The position numbers and the translations under genes were made by a program. The notes beneath the pieces were generated by a model, which saw only the letters and a list, made by a program, of their open reading frames with translations, was not told where the DNA came from and made no database searches. Positions 39,151-46,777 of a stretch of 64,000 bases of DNA are shown in pieces (position 1 is the stretch's first letter; the number at the start of each line of letters is the position of its first letter). Source of the stretch: Arcticibacter pallidicorallinus. Its GTDB lineage: Bacteria > Bacteroidota > Bacteroidia > Sphingobacteriales > Sphingobacteriaceae. The stretch lies in the NCBI RefSeq assembly GCF_003002875.1, contig NZ_PVTH01000001.1, positions 124,001-188,000 on the forward strand, written 5' to 3'.

Positions 39151-39178
39151 AACAAAGCTCCTTCCGAGGGGCTTTGTT
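39151..39178 (+). terminator. Hairpin terminator after the acyl-CoA dehydrogenase gene
   Basis: AACAAAGCTCC (39151-39161) pairs with GGGGCTTTGTT (39168-39178), with one G-T wobble and a 6-nt loop, followed by a short T-rich tract. It lies 38 bp after the stop codon. Confidence 0.7.
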
Positions 39179-39342
39179 CGTTTCCGGATTATAGCTTTTT
39201 CTGTAGCCTTACAGTACTTCTCATATTTTCCCTAAGTGTGATACAATGGAATTGCTTGCTTCATTAAAGCAGGTTATCCATGTATTTTTATGTGAAAATG
39301 CGGCGGTATGTGAATGAAGCATAACCTCAAAACGCAGATCTA

Positions 39343-39350
39343 TAAGTTTG
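39343..39350 (+). promoter_or_regulatory. -7 box TAAGTTTG immediately before the GT4 start codon
   Basis: Exact TAnnTTTG match ending 3 bp before ATG 39354. A start 4 bp after the box would coincide with the A of ATG, predicting a leaderless mRNA. Confidence 0.6.
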
Positions 39351-39353
39351 GTT

Positions 39354-40403
39354 ATGTCTTTAAAAATACTACTTCTGTCTAATAATTTTTATCCTGACAT
39401 AGGAGGGATTGAGATCAATTCAGAAATTCTGGCTAATGAGTTTACAAAGGCCGGACATCGGGTAAGGCTCGTTACATGGACGGCTGATGAGCGTGAAAAT
39501 AGGTTTCCCTTTGCCGTTGTGCGCCGGCCAGGCAAACTCGATTTGTTCAGGGAGCACAAATGGGCGGATGTCGTTTTTGAGAATAACCCTTGCCTCCGGC
39601 TGACATGGCCCGGGCTGCTGCTTGGCAAACCTAACGTAATTGCTTTAAATACCTGGGTGGCGCGAGTAGACGGCAGCATAGGCTGGCAAGATAGACTGAA
39701 GACACTCTGGTTCAGGAAATCAAAAAGCGTCATCGCTGTAAGTGACGCCCTGAGAAGAAAGAACTGGGAAAAGGCAATAGTCATCACGAACCCATATAGA
39801 GCAGAACTCTTCAGAATAAATGCTCAGGCAGACAGGCATATCGACCTCGTTTTCTTGGGCAGACTCGTGTCTGACAAAGGAGCCGACATGGCGATAGAGG
39901 CGCTCCATACGCTGGAGAGCGAGGCGGCGGGTGAAGCAGGAGCACGCTCCGGATTTCGCCTTACCATCATCGGAGATGGCCCGGAGGCGCCGGTGCTGAA
40001 AGCATTGGCGGTGAAATACGGACTTGAGCATAAAGTGGATTTTAAGGGGTCCCTGCAGGGTAAGGAGCTCGTTGATTGCTTGAACCAGCATAAGCTGATT
40101 CTTGTGCCTTCCAGATGGGAAGAGCCATTTGGTAATGTCGCCCTAGAGGGAATGGCTTGCGGATGTATTCCCGTGGTATCGGATGGCGGGGGACTGCCTG
40201 ATGCAGTTGGCCATGCGGGCTTAACTTTCAAGAGAGGAGATACCGCTGACCTGGTCAGATGTATCCGGCAGATTCTGCAGTCTGAGGATCTGCAGGGAAA
40301 ATTAAAACATGAGGCCAGGCAACACTTGAAAGACCATCAGCCTAAAAAGGTTGCAGATCGTTATTTGAAGGTTATCCGGGCGGCCGTATCATCGAGGATA
40401 TGA
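39354..40403 (+). CDS. Glycosyltransferase family 4 protein (GT-B), first of a pair
   Basis: The 349-aa reading from ATG 39354 begins LKILLLSNNFYPDIGGIE, the GT4 N-terminal strand and Gly-rich loop; an in-frame TTG at 39348 overlaps the promoter box and is rejected. The donor-binding half has VFLGRLVSDKGADMAIEAL, IIGDGPE, and PSRWEEPFGNVALEGMACG, the E-x7-E nucleotide-sugar motif. It transfers sugar from a nucleotide donor to a glycan or lipid carrier in the cytosol. The next GT4 gene overlaps by 4 bp (ATGA), so both are co-translated. The presence of two GT4 genes with no other cell-surface polysaccharide gene nearby is unusual. Acceptor unknown. Confidence 0.88.
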   Translation: MSLKILLLSNNFYPDIGGIEINSEILANEFTKAGHRVRLVTWTADERENRFPFAVVRRPGKLDLFREHKWADVVFENNPCLRLTWPGLLLGKPNVIALNTWVARVDGSIGWQDRLKTLWFRKSKSVIAVSDALRRKNWEKAIVITNPYRAELFRINAQADRHIDLVFLGRLVSDKGADMAIEALHTLESEAAGEAGARSGFRLTIIGDGPEAPVLKALAVKYGLEHKVDFKGSLQGKELVDCLNQHKLILVPSRWEEPFGNVALEGMACGCIPVVSDGGGLPDAVGHAGLTFKRGDTADLVRCIRQILQSEDLQGKLKHEARQHLKDHQPKKVADRYLKVIRAAVSSRI

Positions 40404-41620
40404 AGATTGTTTTTTTTACTCATCCGCACTTTTTGGGCCATCAAAGTATGCCCAGGTATGCGAACTGGCTTGCCCGGGGAATGGAGGAGAGGGGGCATCA
40501 GATTGATCTGTGGTCGCCAGAGGGAGTTCTTTCTGCCTTACCTTTAAGCAAGGGTCCGTTGAAAAAGTGGCTGGGTTATGTCGATCAATACCTGATCTTT
40601 CCGCTTCAGGTCAAGAAGAAGTTAAAAGTGCTTCCTCCAGATACGCTCTTTGTTTTTACAGACCATGCGCTTGGGCCATGGGTTCCGCTCGTTAAAAACA
40701 GACCACATATTGTTCATTGTCATGATTTTCTGGCTCAAAGGAGTGCTCTGGGAGAAATTCCGGAGAACGTGACGGGACGAACCGGGAAGATTTATCAGTC
40801 ATATATCCGCAAAGGATACACCGCGGCCCGTAACTTTATTTCTATTTCACAGAAGACTCAGGCTGATCTGCATCGGATGCTATCGAGGCCGCCTCACATA
40901 TCCGAAGTGGTTTACAATGGCCTAACCCGAAAGTTCGCGCCGGCAGATGATGTATTTCTGTTGAGAAAGGAATTGAGCGGGGAGACGGGTATAAATCTTC
41001 AAGCAGGTTTTATTTTGCATGTAGGGGGCAATCTTTGGTACAAGAATAAGTCAGGCGTTATTTCAGCGTACGAGAAATGGAGGAGCAAATCAACGCAGCA
41101 ATTGCCATTGCTCCTGGTTGGAGAGAATCCCGATGATATTCTCAAGGCCCAAATAGACTCATCTCCGTTTAAAGCTGACATTCATGCGCTGGTTGGTATG
41201 CCTGATGATTTTGCTAACAAGGCCTATAGTGCCGCGTCTTTATTTTTGTTTCCTTCTTTAGCTGAAGGCTTTGGCTGGCCCATTCTGGAGGCAATGGCTT
41301 CAGGTTGCCCTGTGATCACTACGGGGGAGGCTCCCATGAGCGAGGTAGGCGGGAAGGCTGCTTTTTACGTAAGTAAACTGCAGGTCGATTCTGAGCAGGA
41401 ATGGAGGGAAGAATGCGCAGCACTAATCGACCGGGTCTTGGGTCTAAGCGTAGATGAGCGCTTAGCTCTGGCTGCTCATGGAGCGGACAACGTAAGGCGA
41501 TTTCACTCGAACAGCGCCCTCGACAGTGTGGAAGAGATCTATATCCGGGTCGCAGATGAGGTATTACTTCGAAGAAAATCTGAACTTCATGAACAGCATA
41601 GTAATCGTCACCAACGATGA
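40400..41620 (+). CDS. Glycosyltransferase family 4 protein, second of a pair
   Basis: The 406-aa protein starts inside the stop codon of the first GT4 gene (ATGA). It begins KIVFFTHPHFLGHQSMPRYANWLARGM, includes IVHCHDF and the donor half HVGGNLWYKNKSGV and PSLAEGFGWPILEAMASGCPVITT, a clear E-x7-E GT4 signature. The last 19 codons (EVLLRRKSELHEQHSNRHQR-like tail) lie on the opposite strand of the SemiSWEET gene, so the two genes overlap tail to tail by 57 bp. The tail lacks family conservation and may be an extension caused by loss of an earlier stop. Function is probably a second sugar transfer in the same pathway as the upstream enzyme. Confidence 0.88.
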   Translation: MKIVFFTHPHFLGHQSMPRYANWLARGMEERGHQIDLWSPEGVLSALPLSKGPLKKWLGYVDQYLIFPLQVKKKLKVLPPDTLFVFTDHALGPWVPLVKNRPHIVHCHDFLAQRSALGEIPENVTGRTGKIYQSYIRKGYTAARNFISISQKTQADLHRMLSRPPHISEVVYNGLTRKFAPADDVFLLRKELSGETGINLQAGFILHVGGNLWYKNKSGVISAYEKWRSKSTQQLPLLLVGENPDDILKAQIDSSPFKADIHALVGMPDDFANKAYSAASLFLFPSLAEGFGWPILEAMASGCPVITTGEAPMSEVGGKAAFYVSKLQVDSEQEWREECAALIDRVLGLSVDERLALAAHGADNVRRFHSNSALDSVEEIYIRVADEVLLRRKSELHEQHSNRHQR

Positions 41621-41827
41621 AAAGATATTGGTGACGATTATAGGAAGATCATCTTTAAGGAAGCCGTAATAAGTCCATATGCTTGTTCCGGTCAGTAAAA
41701 TGAAGAACATAAGAGGAGACACATCTTCTGCCTTCTTTTCCTTGATTGTTTTTACCAACTGAGGAATAACGGCTGTGCTTGTACAAGTACCGGCGACTAT
41801 GCCGATTAGGGTTTCGTTTATATTCAT
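41564..41827 (-). CDS. SemiSWEET-type sugar transporter
   Basis: The 87-aa protein has three hydrophobic helices and the PQ motif at Pro22-Gln23 (STAVIPQLVKTIKEK), followed by KKAEDVSPLMFFI and the pocket residues Trp51 and Asn67. This is the single triple-helix bundle (MtN3/saliva fold) of bacterial SemiSWEETs, which dimerise to move mono- or disaccharides by facilitated diffusion. Length (about 90 aa) is standard. It is transcribed toward the GT4 gene, with which it overlaps by 57 bp at the 3' end, and follows the 72-aa gene after 20 bp on the same strand. A role in importing sugar released by the local hydrolases is plausible but not shown. Confidence 0.9.
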   Translation of the reverse strand: MNINETLIGIVAGTCTSTAVIPQLVKTIKEKKAEDVSPLMFFILLTGTSIWTYYGFLKDDLPIIVTNIFSSLVTITMLFMKFRFSSK

Positions 41828-41847
41828 ATAGCGCTTCCTGATGAATT

Positions 41848-42066
41848 TTAAACTCTTCCGTAGCTATCCAGTTCTTCCTGGGAATTAAACTCCAGCTGAT
41901 CCTGCAGGGTTATCTCGCAATCTTTAAACTTCGGGTTCTTTGTTTTGATGATTTCGATGAGTGCGTCCTGAGATGGCAAGCCTTCTTTTGACGTCATAGT
42001 AGCGTTTCCGGATAAGCTTCGGCCGTCAGGATAGGTCGCGGTCCACGATATTAAACAGTACTTCAT
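41848..42066 (-). CDS. Small hypothetical cytosolic protein, 72 aa
   Basis: This 72-aa protein lies between the MBL-fold gene (9 bp upstream) and the SemiSWEET gene (20 bp downstream) on the same strand, a tight arrangement that supports a real gene. The N-terminus reads as a beta hairpin (YCLISWTATYPDGRSLSGNATM) with a following helix (SQDALIEIIKTKNP) and a strand with an acidic tail. There is no signal peptide or membrane helix. One Cys occurs at residue 4 and another at about 50. I do not recognise the family and will not guess a function. Confidence 0.6.
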   Translation of the reverse strand: MKYCLISWTATYPDGRSLSGNATMTSKEGLPSQDALIEIIKTKNPKFKDCEITLQDQLEFNSQEELDSYGRV

Positions 42067-42075
42067 ATTCTTCTA

Positions 42076-42924
42076 TTAGGGGTTTTTACTTTTAACTACG
42101 TACTTTCCGTGATCGGGGACAGCGATTCTGCTGAAGTCCTCCGAAAGTTTCTTTAATCCGGATGCAAGTTCCGCACCATGCATATATTGTCCGTGGCCGG
42201 AGATTACAAGCTCGGGATTAAGCAGTTCGAGACGACGAACGGTGTCCCAGGCCGCCTGCCAGTCTGTTGTAAGGTATCTGGGAGGCCCGTTTACTTCTTC
42301 TTTTTGAAGCAGCACTTTGTAAAGGGAGTCTTGTCTGACTGTGACAAACGCGTCGGCAGAAAGCAAAGTACGGTCACTTTCTCTAAAAAAAGCCACCTGA
42401 CCCGGCGAATGTCCGGGGGCGTGAATCCATTTCCAGTCCGGTAACCCGGGTACGGTTCCGTCCTCGGGCAGTGGAAGCAGGCGTTCCTGAATATTGATAG
42501 GCTCATTCGGATAAATGGATGATATTTTGGCCAGCATACCCCCCTCCACTGTAGGGTCTGGTTCAGGATAGCTCTGCTGGCCGGTCAGAAATGGAAATTC
42601 AAGGGGATGGGCATAGACAGGCACCTCCCAGCGATCCAGGAGATGAACAATACTGCCTACATGATCAAAATGGCCGTGTGTAAGGAGAATAGCGCTGGGT
42701 TTTGTACCCTCGCCAAATCTCTTTTCGGCCGCATCTATGAGTTTCTTGCCGCTATGCGGCATTCCGGCATCTATAAGTACCCAGTCTCCCTGCTCCGGAT
42801 CGCCTATCATGATGATGTTGACGATCTGATTCGTGTAATAATAGACGCCTTTTTTGACTTCTTTTCCATGACCGCTTTCTATAGAAGTCATCGGTATAAA
42901 CTTGTTATCACCACTCTGATTCAT
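42076..42924 (-). CDS. MBL-fold metallo-hydrolase
   Basis: Start at ATG 42924 gives 282 aa with the metallo-beta-lactamase fold: HGHFDH (His83, His85, Asp87, His88), a His after HAPGHSPGQVAFF, a late Asp in LSADAF and SGHGQYM near the C-terminus. This is the complete set for a binuclear metal site. An in-frame start at 43071 adds 49 residues with no family likeness and lies within the divergent promoter area, so it is less likely. No signal peptide. Substrate class (glyoxalase II-like, lactonase-like or other) is not decided by the motifs. It heads the operon with the 72-aa and SemiSWEET genes. A divergent DUF4142 gene starts 158 bp away. Confidence 0.85.
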   Translation of the reverse strand: MNQSGDNKFIPMTSIESGHGKEVKKGVYYYTNQIVNIIMIGDPEQGDWVLIDAGMPHSGKKLIDAAEKRFGEGTKPSAILLTHGHFDHVGSIVHLLDRWEVPVYAHPLEFPFLTGQQSYPEPDPTVEGGMLAKISSIYPNEPINIQERLLPLPEDGTVPGLPDWKWIHAPGHSPGQVAFFRESDRTLLSADAFVTVRQDSLYKVLLQKEEVNGPPRYLTTDWQAAWDTVRRLELLNPELVISGHGQYMHGAELASGLKKLSEDFSRIAVPDHGKYVVKSKNP

Positions 42925-43082
42925 AGGTAATTGATTTGGATGTCTTCTGTTAACAATTTTTGGGGTTAACTGTTGATAGGTCCGCTGATAAATAGTGTTA
43001 TCACGTATTTCAAACATGAGAAAACCGTATTTCTCGAACGAACACTTGTTGTGCAACTGCTGTTGTTTCACTATCTAACAAA

Positions 43083-43622
43083 ATGAAAAACATGAAAAAC
43101 ATGAAAAAACTAGCTATTTTATGTGCAATTGCTTTTAGCAGTGCCACATTATTTCAGTCATGTAGTGACGATGATGACGATGCAGTAATGACCAACCAGG
43201 AGTTCGTTACGCAGGCGTCAAGTAGTAACAGCTTCGAGATCCAGTCAGGCAGCCTTGCCGTAACCAAGGGAGAGAATCCATTGGTCAAAATGTTTGGCCA
43301 ACACATGGTGACAGATCATACCATGGCGGCTGAAGAGTTAGCTCCTTTGGCGCAGCGTAAGGGCTGGACTTTAAGTCAGACCCTCCTTAAACGGCACCAG
43401 GACAACTTCAATATGCTAAGTCCCCTTACCGGGAACGCTTTTGATAAAGAGTTTGCGCGCCTGATGGTTGTATCACATGAAGAAGCCGTATCGCTGTTTC
43501 GTTCAGCATCCTCCTCTGATGGAGTTCCAGATTCAGAGCTTCGCTCCTGGGCTGCAGGTAAACTTCCTAAGCTCGAGCAGCATTTGGAAGAAGCAAAGGA
43601 CCTCCACGATGCAGTGAATTAG
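43083..43622 (+). CDS. DUF4142 lipoprotein
   Basis: The 179-aa protein has a lipobox LFQSC (Cys27) followed by an Asp-rich linker (SDDDDD). DUF4142 features follow: EFVTQASSSNSFEIQSGSLA, NPLVKMFGQHMVTDHTMAAEEL, and LMVVSHEEAVSLF, a four-helix bundle with regularly spaced His, Met and Glu that could bind metal. Family function is not known; members are exported and frequently appear next to stress genes. The start is oddly repetitive: ATG AAA AAC is present twice in tandem, followed by ATG AAA AAA, so three ATGs (43083, 43092, 43101) can begin the protein. It is upstream of SodC on the same strand, 136 bp away. Confidence 0.85.
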   Translation: MKNMKNMKKLAILCAIAFSSATLFQSCSDDDDDAVMTNQEFVTQASSSNSFEIQSGSLAVTKGENPLVKMFGQHMVTDHTMAAEELAPLAQRKGWTLSQTLLKRHQDNFNMLSPLTGNAFDKEFARLMVVSHEEAVSLFRSASSSDGVPDSELRSWAAGKLPKLEQHLEEAKDLHDAVN

Positions 43623-43758
43623 AGGATCTTTTGGTTGTTCGATCTTCTGAAGTATGTGAAATATGGGTCGGAGCAGGATGATTGGGACACACATTCCCAC
43701 ATCTTTCAACACAAATAGGCCTTATAGCTGTTTCGTAGGTTAACCAATATTATCAGAT

Positions 43759-44352
43759 ATGTTAAAGAAGACATTAAATTCGATGGGAGCATTAGTTTTG
43801 CTTCTCGCAGTTGCTTGTACGAATACAAAAAACAGTAACAGTTCAGATTCTTTGAACACTGACGGTACAAGTGTAGCCGATAGTGCAAGCGCTAAACAGG
43901 CTCATGCAGACATCTCCGCTACCAAGGCAGACACATCCGGCAGCGGTATGGCTCATTTTACCGCTTTGGGCGATGGAAAGGTTGAAATGAAGCTAACGCT
44001 GGAGTTCCCGGCGAAAGCGAATCAATCTGTTGCAGTGCACTTTCACGAACATGGCGATTGTGGTGACAGCGGTAACGGAGCTCATGGACATTGGAATCCA
44101 ACGGGAGAGAAACACGGTAAGTGGGATTCTGCTGAACATCACTCAGGCGACATAGGAAATATCAACCTCGACGGCAACGGTAAAGGCGAGATAACTATTC
44201 AGTCTGACCGCTGGAGTATCGGTGGTGATGAGAAGACTAACATTTTGGACAAGGCTATTATTGTTCATTCAGGTGTGGATGATTATACCACTCAGCCTAC
44301 TGGCAACTCAGGAAGTCGTATCGGCTGTGGGGTAATTATGGAGATGAAATAA
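43759..44352 (+). CDS. sodC: Cu/Zn superoxide dismutase, lipoprotein
   Basis: The 197-aa protein has a lipobox AVAC (Cys20) and a low-complexity Ser/Thr/Asp linker (about 24-55). The SodC domain is complete: Cu ligands in VHFHEHGDCGD, the Zn region GAHGHWNPTGEKHGKWDSAEHHSGDIGN, disulfide partners Cys near GDCGD and in SRIGCGVIM, and the catalytic Arg in GNSGSRIGCG. The signal and linker place it anchored in the periplasm or outer membrane, where it removes superoxide. The 107-aa gene starts 8 bp after the stop on the same strand, so they probably form an operon. The linker is longer than in most bacterial SodC proteins. No sign of disruption. Confidence 0.95.
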   Translation: MLKKTLNSMGALVLLLAVACTNTKNSNSSDSLNTDGTSVADSASAKQAHADISATKADTSGSGMAHFTALGDGKVEMKLTLEFPAKANQSVAVHFHEHGDCGDSGNGAHGHWNPTGEKHGKWDSAEHHSGDIGNINLDGNGKGEITIQSDRWSIGGDEKTNILDKAIIVHSGVDDYTTQPTGNSGSRIGCGVIMEMK

Positions 44353-44360
44353 CCGATATC

Positions 44361-44684
44361 ATGTTTGACAAAGTATTAGATCTGGTAAATCAGCACATTT
44401 CCAATAATCCGGAAATAGCGAAGCTTGTTCCTCCTGGTCAGCAGGAAGATGTGAACAGAGAAGTGGCCTCAGGAGTAAACGATGGCTTGAAAAACAGTTT
44501 CACGTCGGGTGGAATAGGGGGAATGTTATCCTCTCTGACAGGAGGGGCGGGAAACGGAGACATGTCTGAGAATATTGCGAAAGCTGTAGCAGACAGACTA
44601 CAGGGAAAGTTTGGTCTTTCGCCTGAGGTTATCCAAAAGATCGCAAATGCCATCCCCGGCATTATTCAGAAGTTGCGGGGCTAG
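44361..44684 (+). CDS. Small DUF937-like protein, 107 aa
   Basis: The 107-aa protein follows sodC after 8 bp and is closed by a strong terminator, so it is probably its operon partner. Sequence begins with a short helix (FDKVLDLVNQHISNN), then a Gly-rich block (GGIGGMLSSLTGGAGNG, about 50-67), and ends with a helix (LSPEVIQKIANAIPGIIQKL). The layout recalls the DUF937/YidB-like proteins, but the assignment is only tentative. There is no signal peptide or long hydrophobic helix. Function unknown. The translation of this reading frame is supported by a clean start, spacing and terminator. Confidence 0.7.
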   Translation: MFDKVLDLVNQHISNNPEIAKLVPPGQQEDVNREVASGVNDGLKNSFTSGGIGGMLSSLTGGAGNGDMSENIAKAVADRLQGKFGLSPEVIQKIANAIPGIIQKLRG

Positions 44685-44693
44685 AGAGAATCG

Positions 44694-44727
44694 AAAAAGC
44701 CGGAAATATCAATCTTCCGGCTTTTTT
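44694..44727 (+). terminator. Rho-independent terminator after the sodC operon
   Basis: AAAAAGCCGGAA (44694-44705), loop ATATCAATC, TTCCGGCTTTTTT (44715-44727): a perfect stem with an uninterrupted T-run, 9 bp after the stop of the 107-aa gene. Confidence 0.88.
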
Positions 44728-44811
44728 CTTAAGATGTGAAATATGTATCATTATCAACTTTTATTAAAGGTTTTAAGCACGGTTAGCTAAATTGCAGTCT
44801 GAAACCTGCAA

Positions 44812-46308
44812 ATGATGCGTACCAAGCTACTGGTTACTTCTGCTTTCATTACAATCGGCGCTCTTGTGGGCTTTAGCCTTCGACGAGAGGCCACTCGTCT
44901 CGCCATTGAAGACACCTCTATATGGCAGAGTTACGACCGTTATCAAGAGCAGGGTATACAACATCTGATGGTCAAGCATACAGAGATACAGCCACTCATC
45001 AACAAGCATCTCGCTTCAGGGCTATTACGATCTGGTCTGCAGGGAACCTCTGTGCAAGGAAGGAGTATCAATCATCTTGTCGCCGGAAAGGGGAAAACTA
45101 AGGTTCTTCTATGGTCGCAGATGCACGGAGACGAATCAACCGCAACCATGGCTTTATTCGACATCTTCAACTTCCTGTCTGCCGCCGATGAAAACGATTC
45201 ATTCAGGCGTTTGCTGATGGAGAAGCTTGAACTCCACTTTGTTCCAATGATCAATCCTGATGGGGCAGAGTTATGGAAGCGCAGGAATGCGATGGATATA
45301 GACATCAATCGTGATGCGCGTGCGCTAACTACGCCGGAGGGACGTTTCCTGATGAAGGTGGCAGATGAGATAAAACCCCGCTTTGGTTTCAATCTGCATG
45401 ATCAGAATGCTTTACACTCCGTTGGCTCGTCAAGCAAACCAGCTACTATTTCTTTTCTTGCACCCGCCTATAACCACGCAAGGGACATGAACGAGACTCG
45501 TGAGAACGCAGCGAAAATGATTATCCTGATGAACCGTACCCTCCAGAAGTACCTGCCGGATCAGGTGGCTAAATATAACGATGCGCACGAGCCTAGAGGC
45601 TTTGGAGATACATTTCAGAAGAAGGGGATTTCAACCATTCTTATTGAGTCAGGAGGTTACCTTAACGATCCTCAAAAGCAATACATCCGAAAGCTTAACT
45701 TTTACGTACTTCTGAGCGCACTGCATGCAATCGCAAAGGAAGCTTATGAGCAGGAGGATGTTGAACGATATTATTCTATTCCAGAAAATGGGCGATTTCT
45801 TTTCAACGTGGTTATCCGGAACGCTGAGATCGTGAAAGATAGCCTGCGTTATCGCACGAGTGTCGGAATTAACCATTATACATCATTGGACGCTACCCGG
45901 AAACGGTTGAATTATCGGGGTGCTATTGACGAGCTTGCCGACATGCATGATAATTACGGATATCATGATGTGGACGCCGCTTCGCTGCTGTCGGTACCCG
46001 GCAAAGTGATCGCTATGAAAAAGGATGAATGGGAAAAGCTTAGTTTGAAAAGCGAAGCTGCTCTTTTGAGACAGGGCTATCTGTATATCCGTTTTTCCGA
46101 CCAGCGTTCTCCTACTGGTCCTGTACCAAATCGTCTTCTGAATCTGATTAATGGATCTCCCCTTAGCTTGTCTATCGCCCTATACCAAAATGCCAACTTC
46201 GTTCTTGCAGCCCGGGATGGAAAGCCGGCCTATGCAGTAGTTAACGGCTTTCTGATTGACCTGAATAAAGAAAAAATTTCCTCTCTGCCAAACACCTATG
46301 GCTATTAG
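44812..46308 (+). CDS. M14 family zinc carboxypeptidase, exported
   Basis: The 498-aa protein has an N-terminal hydrophobic segment (about 5-24) that works as a signal peptide or anchor. The M14 zinc set is His105 and Glu108 in SQMHGDEST, and His196 in NLHDQ; Glu279 in TILIESGGY is the general base. NPDGAELWKRRN and DINRDAR are the usual substrate-binding blocks. The catalytic domain covers about 70-310; the remaining 190 residues are beta-rich, probably an accessory domain. Members trim C-terminal residues from peptides or peptidoglycan fragments. It stands alone, after the sodC terminator and 83 bp ahead of a small gene. Family call strong, substrate open. Confidence 0.9.
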   Translation: MMRTKLLVTSAFITIGALVGFSLRREATRLAIEDTSIWQSYDRYQEQGIQHLMVKHTEIQPLINKHLASGLLRSGLQGTSVQGRSINHLVAGKGKTKVLLWSQMHGDESTATMALFDIFNFLSAADENDSFRRLLMEKLELHFVPMINPDGAELWKRRNAMDIDINRDARALTTPEGRFLMKVADEIKPRFGFNLHDQNALHSVGSSSKPATISFLAPAYNHARDMNETRENAAKMIILMNRTLQKYLPDQVAKYNDAHEPRGFGDTFQKKGISTILIESGGYLNDPQKQYIRKLNFYVLLSALHAIAKEAYEQEDVERYYSIPENGRFLFNVVIRNAEIVKDSLRYRTSVGINHYTSLDATRKRLNYRGAIDELADMHDNYGYHDVDAASLLSVPGKVIAMKKDEWEKLSLKSEAALLRQGYLYIRFSDQRSPTGPVPNRLLNLINGSPLSLSIALYQNANFVLAARDGKPAYAVVNGFLIDLNKEKISSLPNTYGY

Positions 46309-46391
46309 GCATAAATGGTTCTGAGCTTTTAAACGCAGCTTGTTTCTGCAGGCTTTCAAAACATTATCAGTTATGAAATAGTTATTTATTT

Positions 46392-46658
46392 ATGGAAAAT
46401 GATGAGCTAAAAACCAAAGAGTTCGGGATAACCATAGAGATTTCCTGCGATCCGGATATTGATTCGCCATTTCAGGGATACGATATCGCTCCCTTGCAAG
46501 GACAAACTTATCAGGTTAGGCGGGGTGGCAAAGAAGTCGGCAAACTGCGATTGTCTGGCCAGGACAGCTGGGAGTGGACTGAAGGAAGCTTGTCGCAAGA
46601 ATGTGCTGACGCCATCGGTAAAGCTGTCAATGCACATAACAGACGTTATTCCGGCTAA
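46392..46658 (+). CDS. Small hypothetical protein, 88 aa
   Basis: An 88-aa cytosolic protein with a start 83 bp after the M14 gene and a stop 119 bp before the RsbQ-like gene. Its sequence is balanced and looks like coding DNA: an acidic N-terminus (MENDELKTKEFGITIEIS), a beta-hairpin-like centre (GQTYQVRRGGKEVGKLRLSG) with Trp-rich turn DSWEWTEG, and a helix at the end (QECADAIGKAVNAHNRRY). A competing frame on the other strand covers much of the same DNA; this one is preferred because of its position in the + strand series and normal amino acid composition. Family unknown. Confidence 0.55.
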   Translation: MENDELKTKEFGITIEISCDPDIDSPFQGYDIAPLQGQTYQVRRGGKEVGKLRLSGQDSWEWTEGSLSQECADAIGKAVNAHNRRYSG

Positions 46659-46743
46659 TCTGAAAACAGGAGTAAGTAGTAAAAGCCGAATCTGCAATCA
46701 ACTATGGCGCAGAGAAACGCCTCAGCATATTCCTTAATTCTCG

Positions 46744-46751
46744 TACCTTTG
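46744..46751 (+). promoter_or_regulatory. -7 box TACCTTTG for the RsbQ-like/PAS pair
   Basis: Exact TAnnTTTG match. The predicted start near 46755 gives a leader of about 23 nt to ATG 46778. Confidence 0.55.
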
Positions 46752-46777
46752 CAGTAAAACATGCAGCATACGTGAGA

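Noticed and set aside
42924-43071. Upstream extension of the MBL-fold gene to ATG 43071
   Set aside because: The extra 49 residues show no fold likeness and would occupy the divergent promoter area; ATG 42924 is better, though not proven.
46407-46697. 96-codon minus-strand frame overlapping the 88-aa gene
   Set aside because: Conflicts with the + strand reading that has better composition and fits the run of + strand genes; neither has a recognised family, so this stays a judgement.
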